A stretch of 64,000 nucleotides of DNA from Notolepis coatsorum (Eukaryota > Chordata > Actinopteri > Aulopiformes > Paralepididae). Where the stretch lies: the NCBI GenBank assembly GCA_963971535.1, contig OZ020585.1, positions 22,132,005-22,196,004 of the forward strand, read 5' to 3'. Below the pieces are notes generated by a model. The model was not told where the DNA came from. It did not search any database and saw nothing but the letters and a program-made list of their open reading frames with translations. Every line of letters starts with the position of its first letter. The first letter of the stretch is position 1. Positions 9,662 through 25,300 of this stretch are shown here, one piece after another. Position numbers and translations under genes: made by a program.

Positions 9662-12600
9662 ATTTCTATTATTTCATAAGTAGTTTATTACACTGCCATG
9701 TTTGTACTTAATACTTCTCAAGACTACTTGCACAAATAATATTAACTACTTTTACTGTGTACTTTGAGTAATTTGAGTTTCAACGTCCTTTTTATAGAAC
9801 AATGAGTATTTTCGACTAACTTTGATGTGGGATAAAAAAAGATTTTCCCATAAGCACTTTATGAAACTGCCATGGTTGTACTTAGTACCTCTTAGACTAC
9901 TTGTACAAATTATATGAAATATTTTTACTGTGTACTTTTTGAGTAATTTGAGTTTCAAAGTCCTCAGAATCAGCATTTTCGACTAACTTTGATGTGGTAT
10001 AAAAAAAGATTTTCCCATAAGCACTTTATGAAACTTCCATGGTTGTACTTAGTACCTCTTAGACTACTTGTACAAATTATATGAAATATTTTTACTGTGT
10101 ACTTTTTGAGTAATTTCAGTTTTAAAGTCCTCAGAATCAGCATTTTCGACTAACTTTGATGTTGGATAAAAACAATTCTTCCCATAAGCACTTTATGAAA
10201 CTGCCATGGTTGTACTTAGTACCTCTTAGACTACCTGTACAAATTATATGAAATATTTTTACTGTGTACTTTTTGAGTAATTTGAGTTTCAAAGTCCCCA
10301 GAATCAGCATTTTCGACTAACTTTGATGTGGGATAAAAAAAGATTTTCCCATAAGCACTTTATGAAACTGCCATGGTTGTACTTAGTACCTCTTAGACTA
10401 CTTGTACAAATTATATGAAATATTTTTACTGTGTACTTTTTGAGTAATTTCAGTTTTAAAGTCCTCAGAATCAGCATTTTCGACTAACTTTGATGTGGGA
10501 TAAAAAAAGATTTTCCCATAAGCACCTTATGAAACTGCCATGGTTGTACTTAGTACCTCTTAGACTACGTGTACAAATTATATGAAATATTTTTACTGTG
10601 TACTTTTTGAGTAATTTGAGTTTCAAAGTCCCCAGAATCAGCATTTTCTACTAACTTTGATGTGGGATAAAAAAAGATTTTCCCATAAGCACCTTATGAA
10701 ACTGCCATGGTTGTACTTAGTACCTCTTAGACTACGTGTACAAATTATATGAAATATTTTTACTGTGTACTTTTTGAGTAATTTGAGTTTCAAAGTCCCC
10801 AGAATCAGCATTTTCGACTAACTTTGATGTGGGATAAAAAAAGATTTTCCCATAAGCACCTTATGAAACTGCCATGGTTGTACTTAGTACCTCTTAGACT
10901 ACGTGTACAAATTATATGAAATATTTTTACTGTGTACTTTTTGAGTAATTTGAGTTTCAAAGTCCTCAGAATCAGCATTTTCGACTAACTTTGATGTGGT
11001 ATAAAAAAAGATTTTCCCATAAGCACTTTATGAAACTTCCATGGTTGTACTTAGTACCTCTTAGACTACTTGTACAAATTATATGAAATATTTTTACTGT
11101 GTACTTTTTGAGTAATTTCAGTTTTAAAGTCCTCAGAATCAGCATTTTCGACTAACTTTGATGTTGGATAAAAACAATTCTTCCCATAAGCACTTTATGA
11201 AACTGCCATGGTTGTACTTAGTACCTCTTAGACTACCTGTACAAATTATATGAAATATTTTTACTGTGTACTTTTTGAGTAATTTCAGTTTCAAAGTCCC
11301 CAGAATCAGCATTTTCTACTAACTTTGATGTGGGATAAAAAAAGATTTTCCCATAAGCACTTTATGAAACTGCCATGGTTGTACTTAGTACCTCTTAGAC
11401 TACTTGTACAAATTATATGAAATATTTTTACTGTGTACTTTTTGAGTAATTTCAGTTTTAAAGTCCTCAGAATCAGCATTTTCGACTAACTTTGATGTGG
11501 GATAAAAAAAGATTTTCCCATAAGCACCCTATGAAACTGCCATGGTTGTACTTAGTACCTCTTAGACTACGTGTACAAATTATATGAAATATTTTTACTG
11601 TGTACTTTTTGAGTAATTTGAGTTTCAAAGTCCCCAGAATCAGCATTTTCTACTAACTTTGATGTGGGATAAAAAAAGATTTTCCCATAAGCACCTTATG
11701 AAACTGCCATGGTTGTACTTAGTACCTCTTAGACTACTTGTACAAATTATATGAAATATTTTTACTGTGTACTTTTTGAGTAATTTCAGTTTCAAAGTCC
11801 CCAGAATCAGCATTTTCGACTAACTTTGATGTGGGATAAAAAAAGATTTTCCCATAAGCACCTTATGAAACTGCCATGGTTGTACTTAGTACCTCTTAGA
11901 CTACGTGTACAAATTATATGAAATATTTTTACTGTGTACTTTTTGAGTAATTTGAGTTTCAAAGTCCCCAGAATCAGCATTTTCGACTAACTTTGATGTG
12001 GGATAAAAAAAGATTTTCCCATAAGCACCTTATGAAACTGCCATGGTTGTACTTAGTACCTCTTAGACTACCTGTACAAATTATATGAAATATTTTTACT
12101 GTGTACTTTTTGAGTAATTTCAGTTTCAAAGTCCCCAGAATCAGCATTTTCGACTAACTTTGATGTGGGATAAAAAAAGATTTTCCCATAAGCACCTTAT
12201 GAAACTGCCATGGTTGTACTTAGTACCTCTTAGACTACCTGTACAAATTATATGAAATATTTTTACTGTGTACTTTTTGAGTAATTTCAGTTTCAAAGTC
12301 CCCAGAATCAGCATTTTCTACTAACTTTGATGTGGGATAAAAAAAGATTTTCCCATAAGCACCTTATGAAACTGCCATGGTTGTACTTAGTACCTCTTAG
12401 ACTACTTGTACAAATTATATGAAATATTTTTACTGTGTACTTTTTGAGTAATTTGAGTTTCAAAGTCCCCAGAATCAGCATTTTCGACTAACTTTGATGT
12501 TGGATAAAAACAATTCTTCCCATAAGCACTTTATGAAACTGCCATGGTTGTACTTAGTACCTCTTAGACTACCTGTACAAATTATATGAAATATTTTTAC

Positions 12601-15600
12601 TGTGTACTTTTTGAGTAATTTCAGTTTCAAAGTCCCCAGAATCAGCATTTTCGACTAACTTTGATGTGGGATAAAAAAAGATTTTCCCATAAGCACCTTA
12701 TGAAACTGCCATGGTTGTACTTAGTACCTCTTAGACTACGTGTACAAATTATATGAAATATTTTTACTGTGTACTTTTTGAGTAATTTGAGTTTCAAAGT
12801 CCCCAGAATCAGCATTTTCTACTAACTTTGATGTGGGATAAAAAAAGATTTTCCCATAAGCACCTTATGAAACTGCCATGGTTGTACTTAGTACCTCTTA
12901 GACTACTTGTACAAATTATATGAAATATTTTTACTGTGTACTTTTTGAGTAATTTCAGTTTCAAAGTCCCCAGAATCAGCATTTTCGACTAACTTTGATG
13001 TGGGATAAAAAAAGATTTTCCCATAAGCACCTTATGAAACTGCCATGGTTGTACTTAGTACCTCTTAGACTACGTGTACAAATTATATGAAATATTTTTA
13101 CTGTGTACTTTTTGAGTAATTTGAGTTTCAAAGTCCCCAGAATCAGCATTTTCTACTAACTTTGATGTGGGATAAAAAAAGATTTTCCCATAAGCACCTT
13201 ATGAAACTGCCATGGTTGTACTTAGTACCTCTTAGACTACTTGTACAAATTATATGAAATATTTTTACTGTGTACTTTTTGAGTAATTTCAGTTTCAAAG
13301 TCCCCAGAATCAGCATTTTCGACTAACTTTGATGTGGGATAAAAAAAGATTTTCCCATAAGCACCTTATGAAACTGCCATGGTTGTACTTAGTACCTCTT
13401 AGACTACGTGTACAAATTATATGAAATATTTTTACTGTGTACTTTTTGAGTAATTTGAGTTTCAAAGTCCCCAGAATCAGCATTTTCGACTAACTTTGAT
13501 GTGGGATAAAAAAAGATTTTCCCATAAGCACCTTATGAAACTGCCATGGTTGTACTTAGTACCTCTTAGACTACCTGTACAAATTATATGAAATATTTTT
13601 ACTGTGTACTTTTTGAGTAATTTCAGTTTCAAAGTCCCCAGAATCAGCATTTTCGACTAACTTTGATGTGGGATAAAAAAAGATTTTCCCATAAGCACCT
13701 TATGAAACTGCCATGGTTGTACTTAGTACCTCTTAGACTACCTGTACAAATTATATGAAATATTTTTACTGTGTACTTTTTGAGTAATTTCAGTTTCAAA
13801 GTCCCCAGAATCAGCATTTTCTACTAACTTTGATGTGGGATAAAAAAAGATTTTCCCATAAGCACCTTATGAAACTGCCATGGTTGTACTTAGTACCTCT
13901 TAGACTACTTGTACAAATTATATGAAATATTTTTACTGTGTACTTTTTGAGTAATTTCAGTTTCAAAGTCCCCAGAATCAGCATTTTCGACTAACTTTGA
14001 TGTGGGATAAAAAAAGATTTTCCCATAAGCACCTTATGAAACTGCCATGGTTGTACTTAGTACCTCTTAGACTACGTGTACAAATTATATGAAATATTTT
14101 TACTGTGTACTTTTTGAGTAATTTGAGTTTCAAAGTCCCCAGAATCAGCATTTTCTACTAACTTTGATGTGGGATAAAAAAAGATTTTCCCATAAGCACC
14201 TTATGAAACTGCCATGGTTGTACTTAGTACCTCTTAGACTACTTGTACAAATTATATGAAATATTTTTACTGTGTACTTTTTGAGTAATTTCAGTTTCAA
14301 AGTCCCCAGAATCAGCATTTTCGACTAACTTTGATGTGGGATAAAAAAAGATTTTCCCATAAGCACCTTATGAAACTGCCATGGTTGTACTTAGTACCTC
14401 TTAGACTACCTGTACAAATTATATGAAATATTTTTACTGTGTACTTTTTGAGTAATTTGAGTTTCAAAGTCCTCAGAATCAGCATTTTCGACTAACTTTG
14501 ATGTGGGATAAAAAAAGATTTTCCCATAAGCACCTTATGAAACTGCCATGGTTGTACTTAGTACCTCTTAGACTACGTGTACAAATTATATGAAATATTT
14601 TTACTGTGTACTTTTTGAGTAATTTGAGTTTCAAAGTCCCCAGAATCAGCATTTTCGACTAACTTTGATGTGGGATAAAAAAAGATTTTCCCATAAGCAC
14701 CTTATGAAACTGCCATGGTTGTACTTAGTACCTCTTAGACTACCTGTACAAATTATATGAAATATTTTTACTGTGTACTTTTTGAGTAATTTGAGTTTCA
14801 AAGTCCCCAGAATCAGCATTTTCGACTAACTTTGATGTTGGATAAAAACAATTCTTCCCATAAGCACTTTATGAAACTGCCATGGTTGTACTTAGTACCT
14901 CTTAGACTACCTGTACAAATTATATGAAATATTTTTACTGTGTACTTTTTGAGTAATTTCAGTTTCAAAGTCCCCAGAATCAGCATTTTCGACTAACTTT
15001 GATGTGGGATAAAAAAAGACTTTCCCATAAGCACCTTATGAAACTGCCATGGTTGTACTTAGTACCTCTTAGACTACGTGTACAAATTATATGAAATATT
15101 TTTACTGTGTACTTTTTGAGTAATTTGAGTTTCAAAGTCCCCAGAATCAGCATTTTCGACTAACTTTGATGTGGGATAAAAAAAGATTTTCCCATAAGCA
15201 CCTTATGAAACTGCCATGGTTGTACTTAGTACCTCTTAGACTACGTGTACAAATTATATGAAATATTTTTACTGTGTACTTTTTGAGTAATTTGAGTTTC
15301 AAAGTCCCCAGAATCAGCATTTTCGACTAACTTTGATGTGGGATAAAAAAAGATTTTCCCATAAGCACCTTATGAAACTGCCATGGTTGTACTTAGTACC
15401 TCTTAGACTACCTGTACAAATTATATGAAATATTTTTACTGTGTACTTTTTGAGTAATTTGAGTTTCAAAGTCCTCAGAATCAGCATTTTCGACTAACTT
15501 TGATGTTGGATAAAAACAATTCTTCCCATAAGCACTTTATGAAACTGCCATGGTTGTACTTAGTACCTCTTAGACTACCTGTACAAATTATATGAAATAT

Positions 15601-16367
15601 TTTTACTGTGTACTTTTTGAGTAATTTCAGTTTCAAAGTCCCCAGAATCAGCATTTTCGACTAACTTTGATGTGGGATAAAAAAAGATTTTCCCATAAGC
15701 ACCTTATGAAACTGCCATGGTTGTACTTAGTACCTCTTAGACTACGTGTACAAATTATATGAAATATTTTTACTGTGTACTTTTTGAGTAATTTGAGTTT
15801 CAAAGTCCCCAGAATCAGCATTTTCTACTAACTTTGATGTGGGATAAAAAAAGATTTTCCCATAAGCACCTTATGAAACTGCCATGGTTGTACTTAGTAC
15901 CTCTTAGACTACTTGTACAAATTATATGAAATATTTTTACTGTGTACTTTTTGAGTAATTTCAGTTTTAAAGTCCTCAGAATCAGCATTTTCGACTAACT
16001 TTGATGTGGGATAAAAAAAGATTTTCCCATAAGCACTTTATGAAACTGCCATGGTTGTACTTAGTACCTCTTAGACTACCTGTACAAATTATATGAAATA
16101 TTTTTACTGTGTACTTTTTGAGTAATTTCAGTTTCAAAGTCCCCAGAATCAGCATTTTCGACTAACTTTGATGTGGGATAAAAAAAGATTTTCCCATAAG
16201 CACCTTATGAAACTGCCATGGTTGTACTTAGTACCTCTTAGACTACGTGTACAAATTATATGAAATATTTTTACTGTGTACTTTTTGAGTAATTTGAGTT
16301 TCAAAGTCCCCAGAATCAGCATTTTCGACTAACTTTGATGTGGGATAAAAACAATTCTTCCCATAAG
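9662..16367 (+). repeat. Left satellite arm, ~40 monomers of 167 bp
   Basis: The CTTTGATGTGGGATAAAAAA landmark recurs every 167 bp (for example 10321, 10488, 10655). The outermost monomer is diverged; inner ones are nearly identical. Marker variants (GTTGGATAAAAACAATTC) sit at 10161, 11163, 12499, 14837 and 15505, at 6, 8, 14 and 4 monomer spacings, so monomers are organised in multi-monomer blocks. Confidence 0.95.
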
Positions 16368-16378
16368 GTGCTTATGGG
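16360..16378. repeat. Inversion centre of the satellite palindrome
   Basis: CCCATAAG (16360-16367), a 3-bp spacer GTG, then CTTATGGG (16371-16378). The orientation of all monomers flips here, leaving essentially no loop. Confidence 0.95.
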
Positions 16379-19300
16379 AAAATCTTTTTTTATCCCACAT
16401 CAAAGTTAGTCGAAAATGCTGATTCTGAGGACTTTGAAACTCAAATTACTCAAAAAGTACACAGTAAAAATATTTCATATAATTTGTACAAGTAGTCTAA
16501 GAGGTACTAAGTACAACCATGGCAGTTTCATAAGGTGCTTATGGGAAAATCTTTTTTTATCCCACATCAAAGTTAGTAGAAAATGCTGATTCTGGGGACT
16601 TTGAAACTCAAATTACTCAAAAAGTACACAGTAAAAATATTTCATATAATTTGTACACGTAGTCTAAGAGGTACTAAGTACAACCATGGCAGTTTCATAA
16701 GGTGCTTATGGGAAAATCTTTTTTTATCCCACATCAAAGTTAGTCGAAAATGCTGATTCTGGGGACTTTGAAACTGAAATTACTCAAAAAGTACACAGTA
16801 AAAATATTTCATATAATTTGTACAAGTAGTCTAAGAGGTACTAAGTACAACCATGGCAGTTTCATAAGGTGCTTATGGGAAAATCTTTTTTTATCCCACA
16901 TCAAAGTTAGTAGAAAATGCTGATTCTGGGGACTTTGAAACTCAAATTACTCAAAAAGTACACAGTAAAAATATTTCATATAATTTGTACACGTAGTCTA
17001 AGAGGTACTAAGTACAACCATGGCAGTTTCATAAGGTGCTTATGGGAAAATCTTTTTTTATCCCACATCAAAGTTAGTCGAAAATGCTGATTCTGGGGAC
17101 TTTGAAACTCAAATTACTCAAAAAGTACACAGTAAAAATATTTCATATAATTTGTACACGTAGTCTAAGAGGTACTAAGTACAACCATGGCAGTTTCATA
17201 AGGTGCTTATGGGAAAATCTTTTTTTATCCCACATCAAAGTTAGTCGAAAATGCTGATTCTGGGGACTTTGAAACTGAAATTACTCAAAAAGTACACAGT
17301 AAAAATATTTCATATAATTTGTACAGGTAGTCTAAGAGGTACTAAGTACAACCATGGCAGTTTCATAAAGTGCTTATGGGAAGAATTGTTTTTATCCAAC
17401 ATCAAAGTTAGTCGAAAATGCTGATTCTGAGGACTTTGAAACTCAAATTACTCAAAAAGTACACAGTAAAAATATTTCATATAATTTGTACAGGTAGTCT
17501 AAGAGGTACTAAGTACAACCATGGCAGTTTCATAAGGTGCTTATGGGAAAATCTTTTTTTATCCCACATCAAAGTTAGTAGAAAATGCTGATTCTGGGGA
17601 CTTTGAAACTCAAATTACTCAAAAAGTACACAGTAAAAATATTTCATATAATTTGTACAAGTAGTCTAAGAGGTACTAAGTACAACCATGGCAGTTTCAT
17701 AAGGTGCTTATGGGAAAATCTTTTTTTATCCCACATCAAAGTTAGTCGAAAATGCTGATTCTGGGGACTTTGAAACTCAAATTACTCAAAAAGTACACAG
17801 TAAAAATATTTCATATAATTTGTACACGTAGTCTAAGAGGTACTAAGTACAACCATGGCAGTTTCATAAGGTGCTTATGGGAAAATCTTTTTTTATCCCA
17901 CATCAAAGTTAGTCGAAAATGCTGATTCTGGGGACTTTGAAACTGAAATTACTCAAAAAGTACACAGTAAAAATATTTCATATAATTTGTACAGGTAGTC
18001 TAAGAGGTACTAAGTACAACCATGGCAGTTTCATAAAGTGCTTATGGGAAGAATTGTTTTTATCCAACATCAAAGTTAGTCGAAAATGCTGATTCTGAGG
18101 ACTTTGAAACTCAAATTACTCAAAAAGTACACAGTAAAAATATTTCATATAATTTGTACAGGTAGTCTAAGAGGTACTAAGTACAACCATGGCAGTTTCA
18201 TAAGGTGCTTATGGGAAAATCTTTTTTTATCCCACATCAAAGTTAGTCGAAAATGCTGATTCTGAGGACTTTAAAACTGAAATTACTCAAAAAGTACACA
18301 GTAAAAATATTTCATATAATTTGTACACGTAGTCTAAGAGGTACTAAGTACAACCATGGCAGTTTCATAAGGTGCTTATGGGAAAATCTTTTTTTATCCC
18401 ACATCAAAGTTAGTCGAAAATGCTGATTCTGGGGACTTTGAAACTGAAATTACTCAAAAAGTACACAGTAAAAATATTTCATATAATTTGTACAGGTAGT
18501 CTAAGAGGTACTAAGTACAACCATGGCAGTTTCATAAAGTGCTTATGGGAAGAATTGTTTTTATCCAACATCAAAGTTAGTTGAAAATGCTGATTCTGAG
18601 GACTTTGAAACTCAAATTACTCAAAAAGTACACAGTAAAAATATTTCATATAATTTGTACAGGTAGTCTAAGAGGTACTAAGTACAACCATGGCAGTTTC
18701 ATAAGGTGCTTATGGGAAAATCTTTTTTTATCCCACATCAAAGTTAGTCGAAAATGCTGATTCTGGGGACTTTGAAACTCAAATTACTCAAAAAGTACAC
18801 AGTAAAAATATTTCATATAATTTGTACACGTAGTCTAAGAGGTACTAAGTACAACCATGGCAGTTTCATAAGGTGCTTATGGGAAAATCTTTTTTTATCC
18901 CACATCAAAGTTAGTCGAAAATGCTGATTCTGAGGACTTTGAAACTCAAATTACTCAAAAAGTACACAGTAAAAATATTTCATATAATTTGTACAGGTAG
19001 TCTAAGAGGTACTAAGTACAACCATGGCAGTTTCATAAGGTGCTTATGGGAAAATCTTTTTTTATCCCACATCAAAGTTAGTCGAAAATGCTGATTCTGA
19101 GGACTTTAAAACTGAAATTACTCAAAAAGTACACAGTAAAAATATTTCATATAATTTGTACAGGTAGTCTAAGAGGTACTAAGTACAACCATGGCAGTTT
19201 CATAAGGTGCTTATGGGAAAATCTTTTTTTATCCCACATCAAAGTTAGTCGAAAATGCTGATTCTGGGGACTTTGAAACTGAAATTACTCAAAAAGTACA

Positions 19301-22300
19301 CAGTAAAAATATTTCATATAATTTGTACAGGTAGTCTAAGAGGTACTAAGTACAACCATGGCAGTTTCATAAAGTGCTTATGGGAAGAATTGTTTTTATC
19401 CAACATCAAAGTTAGTCGAAAATGCTGATTCTGAGGACTTTGAAACTCAAATTACTCAAAAAGTACACAGTAAAAATATTTCATATAATTTGTACAGGTA
19501 GTCTAAGAGGTACTAAGTACAACCATGGCAGTTTCATAAGGTGCTTATGGGAAAATCTTTTTTTATCCCACATCAAAGTTAGTCGAAAATGCTGATTCTG
19601 GGGACTTTGAAACTCAAATTACTCAAAAAGTACACAGTAAAAATATTTCATATAATTTGTACACGTAGTCTAAGAGGTACTAAGTACAACCATGGCAGTT
19701 TCATAAGGTGCTTATGGGAAAATCTTTTTTTATCCCACATCAAAGTTAGTCGAAAATGCTGATTCTGAGGACTTTGAAACTCAAATTACTCAAAAAGTAC
19801 ACAGTAAAAATATTTCATATAATTTGTACAGGTAGTCTAAGAGGTACTAAGTACAACCATGGCAGTTTCATAAGGTGCTTATGGGAAAATCTTTTTTTAT
19901 CCCACATCAAAGTTAGTCGAAAATGCTGATTCTGAGGACTTTAAAACTGAAATTACTCAAAAAGTACACAGTAAAAATATTTCATATAATTTGTACACGT
20001 AGTCTAAGAGGTACTAAGTACAACCATGGCAGTTTCATAAGGTGCTTATGGGAAAATCTTTTTTTATCCCACATCAAAGTTAGTCGAAAATGCTGATTCT
20101 GGGGACTTTGAAACTGAAATTACTCAAAAAGTACACAGTAAAAATATTTCATATAATTTGTACAGGTAGTCTAAGAGGTACTAAGTACAACCATGGCAGT
20201 TTCATAAAGTGCTTATGGGAAGAATTGTTTTTATCCAACATCAAAGTTAGTCGAAAATGCTGATTCTGAGGACTTTGAAACTCAAATTACTCAAAAAGTA
20301 CACAGTAAAAATATTTCATATAATTTGTACAGGTAGTCTAAGAGGTACTAAGTACAACCATGGCAGTTTCATAAGGTGCTTATGGGAAAATCTTTTTTTA
20401 TCCCACATCAAAGTTAGTCGAAAATGCTGATTCTGGGGACTTTGAAACTCAAATTACTCAAAAAGTACACAGTAAAAATATTTCATATAATTTGTACACG
20501 TAGTCTAAGAGGTACTAAGTACAACCATGGCAGTTTCATAAGGTGCTTATGGGAAAATCTTTTTTTATCCCACATCAAAGTTAGTCGAAAATGCTGATTC
20601 TGGGGACTTTGAAACTGAAATTACTCAAAAAGTACACAGTAAAAATATTTCATATAATTTGTACAAGTAGTCTAAGAGGTACTAAGTACAACCATGGCAG
20701 TTTCATAAGGTGCTTATGGGAAAATCTTTTTTTATCCCACATCAAAGTTAGTAGAAAATGCTGATTCTGGGGACTTTGAAACTGAAATTACTCAAAAAGT
20801 ACACAGTAAAAATATTTCATATAATTTGTACACGTAGTCTAAGAGGTACTAAGTACAACCATGGCAGTTTCATAAGGTGCTTATGGGAAAATCTTTTTTT
20901 ATCCCACATCAAAGTTAGTCGAAAATGCTGATTCTGGGGACTTTGAAACTGAAATTACTCAAAAAGTACACAGTAAAAATATTTCATATAATTTGTACAG
21001 GTAGTCTAAGAGGTACTAAGTACAACCATGGCAGTTTCATAAGGTGCTTATGGGAAAATCTTTTTTTATCCCACATCAAAGTTAGTCGAAAATGCTGATT
21101 CTGGGGACTTTGAAACTCAAATTACTCAAAAAGTACACAGTAAAAATATTTCATATAATTTGTACAGGTAGTCTAAGAGGTACTAAGTACAACCATGGCA
21201 GTTTCATAAGGTGCTTATGGGAAAATCTTTTTTTATCCCACATCAAAGTTAGTCGAAAATGCTGATTCTGGGGACTTTGAAACTCAAATTACTCAAAAAG
21301 TACACAGTAAAAATATTTCATATAATTTGTACACGTAGTCTAAGAGGTACTAAGTACAACCATGGCAGTTTCATAAGGTGCTTATGGGAAAATCTTTTTT
21401 TATCCCACATCAAAGTTAGTCGAAAATGCTGATTCTGAGGACTTTGAAACTCAAATTACTCAAAAAGTACACAGTAAAAATATTTCATATAATTTGTACA
21501 GGTAGTCTAAGAGGTACTAAGTACAACCATGGCAGTTTCATAAGGTGCTTATGGGAAAATCTTTTTTTATCCCACATCAAAGTTAGTCGAAAATGCTGAT
21601 TCTGAGGACTTTAAAACTGAAATTACTCAAAAAGTACACAGTAAAAATATTTCATATAATTTGTACACGTAGTCTAAGAGGTACTAAGTACAACCATGGC
21701 AGTTTCATAAGGTGCTTATGGGAAAATCTTTTTTTATCCCACATCAAAGTTAGTCGAAAATGCTGATTCTGGGGACTTTGAAACTGAAATTACTCAAAAA
21801 GTACACAGTAAAAATATTTCATATAATTTGTACAGGTAGTCTAAGAGGTACTAAGTACAACCATGGCAGTTTCATAAAGTGCTTATGGGAAGAATTGTTT
21901 TTATCCAACATCAAAGTTAGTCGAAAATGCTGATTCTGAGGACTTTGAAACTCAAATTACTCAAAAAGTACACAGTAAAAATATTTCATATAATTTGTAC
22001 AGGTAGTCTAAGAGGTACTAAGTACAACCATGGCAGTTTCATAAGGTGCTTATGGGAAAATCTTTTTTTATCCCACATCAAAGTTAGTCGAAAATGCTGA
22101 TTCTGGGGACTTTGAAACTCAAATTACTCAAAAAGTACACAGTAAAAATATTTCATATAATTTGTACACGTAGTCTAAGAGGTACTAAGTACAACCATGG
22201 CAGTTTCATAAGGTGCTTATGGGAAAATCTTTTTTTATCCCACATCAAAGTTAGTCGAAAATGCTGATTCTGAGGACTTTGAAACTCAAATTACTCAAAA

Positions 22301-25300
22301 AGTACACAGTAAAAATATTTCATATAATTTGTACAGGTAGTCTAAGAGGTACTAAGTACAACCATGGCAGTTTCATAAGGTGCTTATGGGAAAATCTTTT
22401 TTTATCCCACATCAAAGTTAGTCGAAAATGCTGATTCTGAGGACTTTAAAACTGAAATTACTCAAAAAGTACACAGTAAAAATATTTCATATAATTTGTA
22501 CACGTAGTCTAAGAGGTACTAAGTACAACCATGGCAGTTTCATAAGGTGCTTATGGGAAAATCTTTTTTTATCCCACATCAAAGTTAGTCGAAAATGCTG
22601 ATTCTGGGGACTTTGAAACTGAAATTACTCAAAAAGTACACAGTAAAAATATTTCATATAATTTGTACAGGTAGTCTAAGAGGTACTAAGTACAACCATG
22701 GCAGTTTCATAAAGTGCTTATGGGAAGAATTGTTTTTATCCAACATCAAAGTTAGTCGAAAATGCTGATTCTGAGGACTTTGAAACTCAAATTACTCAAA
22801 AAGTACACAGTAAAAATATTTCATATAATTTGTACAGGTAGTCTAAGAGGTACTAAGTACAACCATGGCAGTTTCATAAGGTGCTTATGGGAAAATCTTT
22901 TTTTATCCCACATCAAAGTTAGTCGAAAATGCTGATTCTGGGGACTTTGAAACTCAAATTACTCAAAAAGTACACAGTAAAAATATTTCATATAATTTGT
23001 ACACGTAGTCTAAGAGGTACTAAGTACAACCATGGCAGTTTCATAAGGTGCTTATGGGAAAATCTTTTTTTATCCCACATCAAAGTTAGTCGAAAATGCT
23101 GATTCTGGGGACTTTGAAACTGAAATTACTCAAAAAGTACACAGTAAAAATATTTCATATAATTTGTACAAGTAGTCTAAGAGGTACTAAGTACAACCAT
23201 GGCAGTTTCATAAGGTGCTTATGGGAAAATCTTTTTTTATCCCACATCAAAGTTAGTAGAAAATGCTGATTCTGGGGACTTTGAAACTGAAATTACTCAA
23301 AAAGTACACAGTAAAAATATTTCATATAATTTGTACACGTAGTCTAAGAGGTACTAAGTACAACCATGGCAGTTTCATAAGGTGCTTATGGGAAAATCTT
23401 TTTTTATCCCACATCAAAGTTAGTCGAAAATGCTGATTCTGGGGACTTTGAAACTGAAATTACTCAAAAAGTACACAGTAAAAATATTTAATATAATTTG
23501 TACAGGTAGTCTAAGAGGTACTAAGTACAACCATGGCAGTTTCATAAGGTGCTTATGGGAAAATCTTTTTTTATCCCACATCAAAGTTAGTCGAAAATGC
23601 TGATTCTGGGGACTTTGAAACTCAAATTACTCAAAAAGTACACAGTAAAAATATTTCATATAATTTGTACAGGTAGTCTAAGAGGTACTAAGTACAACCA
23701 TGGCAGTTTCATAAGGTGCTTATGGGAAAATCTTTTTTTATCCCACATCAAAGTTAGTCGAAAATGCTGATTCTGGGGACTTTGAAACTCAAATTACTCA
23801 AAAAGTACACAGTAAAAATATTTCATATAATTTGTACACGTAGTCTAAGAGGTACTAAGTACAACCATGGCAGTTTCATAAGGTGCTTATGGGAAAATCT
23901 TTTTTTATCCCACATCAAAGTTAGTCGAAAATGCTGATTCTGAGGACTTTGAAACTCAAATTACTCAAAAAGTACACAGTAAAAATATTTCATATAATTT
24001 GTACAGGTAGTCTAAGAGGTACTAAGTACAACCATGGCAGTTTCATAAGGTGCTTATGGGAAAATCTTTTTTTATCCCACATCAAAGTTAGTCGAAAATG
24101 CTGATTCTGAGGACTTTAAAACTGAAATTACTCAAAAAGTACACAGTAAAAATATTTCATATAATTTGTACACGTAGTCTAAGAGGTACTAAGTACAACC
24201 ATGGCAGTTTCATAAGGTGCTTATGGGAAAATCTTTTTTTATCCCACATCAAAGTTAGTCGAAAATGCTGATTCTGGGGACTTTGAAACTGAAATTACTC
24301 AAAAAGTACACAGTAAAAATATTTCATATAATTTGTACAGGTAGTCTAAGAGGTACTAAGTACAACCATGGCAGTTTCATAAAGTGCTTATGGGAAGAAT
24401 TGTTTTTATCCAACATCAAAGTTAGTCGAAAATGCTGATTCTGAGGACTTTGAAACTCAAATTACTCAAAAAGTACACAGTAAAAATATTTCATATAATT
24501 TGTACAGGTAGTCTAAGAGGTACTAAGTACAACCATGGCAGTTTCATAAGGTGCTTATGGGAAAATCTTTTTTTATCCCACATCAAAGTTAGTCGAAAAT
24601 GCTGATTCTGGGGACTTTGAAACTCAAATTACTCAAAAAGTACACAGTAAAAATATTTCATATAATTTGTACACGTAGTCTAAGAGGTACTAAGTACAAC
24701 CATGGCAGTTTCATAAGGTGCTTATGGGAAAATCTTTTTTTATCCCACATCAAAGTTAGTCGAAAATGCTGATTCTGGGGACTTTGAAACTGAAATTACT
24801 CAAAAAGTACACAGTAAAAATATTTCATATAATTTGTACAAGTAGTCTAAGAGGTACTAAGTACAACCATGGCAGTTTCATAAGGTGCTTATGGGAAAAT
24901 CTTTTTTTATCCCACATCAAAGTTAGTAGAAAATGCTGATTCTGGGGACTTTGAAACTGAAATTACTCAAAAAGTACACAGTAAAAATATTTCATATAAT
25001 TTGTACACGTAGTCTAAGAGGTACTAAGTACAACCATGGCAGTTTCATAAGGTGCTTATGGGAAAATCTTTTTTTATCCCACATCAAAGTTAGTCGAAAA
25101 TGCTGATTCTGGGGACTTTGAAACTGAAATTACTCAAAAAGTACACAGTAAAAATATTTCATATAATTTGTACAGGTAGTCTAAGAGGTACTAAGTACAA
25201 CCATGGCAGTTTCATAAGGTGCTTATGGGAAAATCTTTTTTTATCCCACATCAAAGTTAGTCGAAAATGCTGATTCTGGGGACTTTGAAACTCAAATTAC

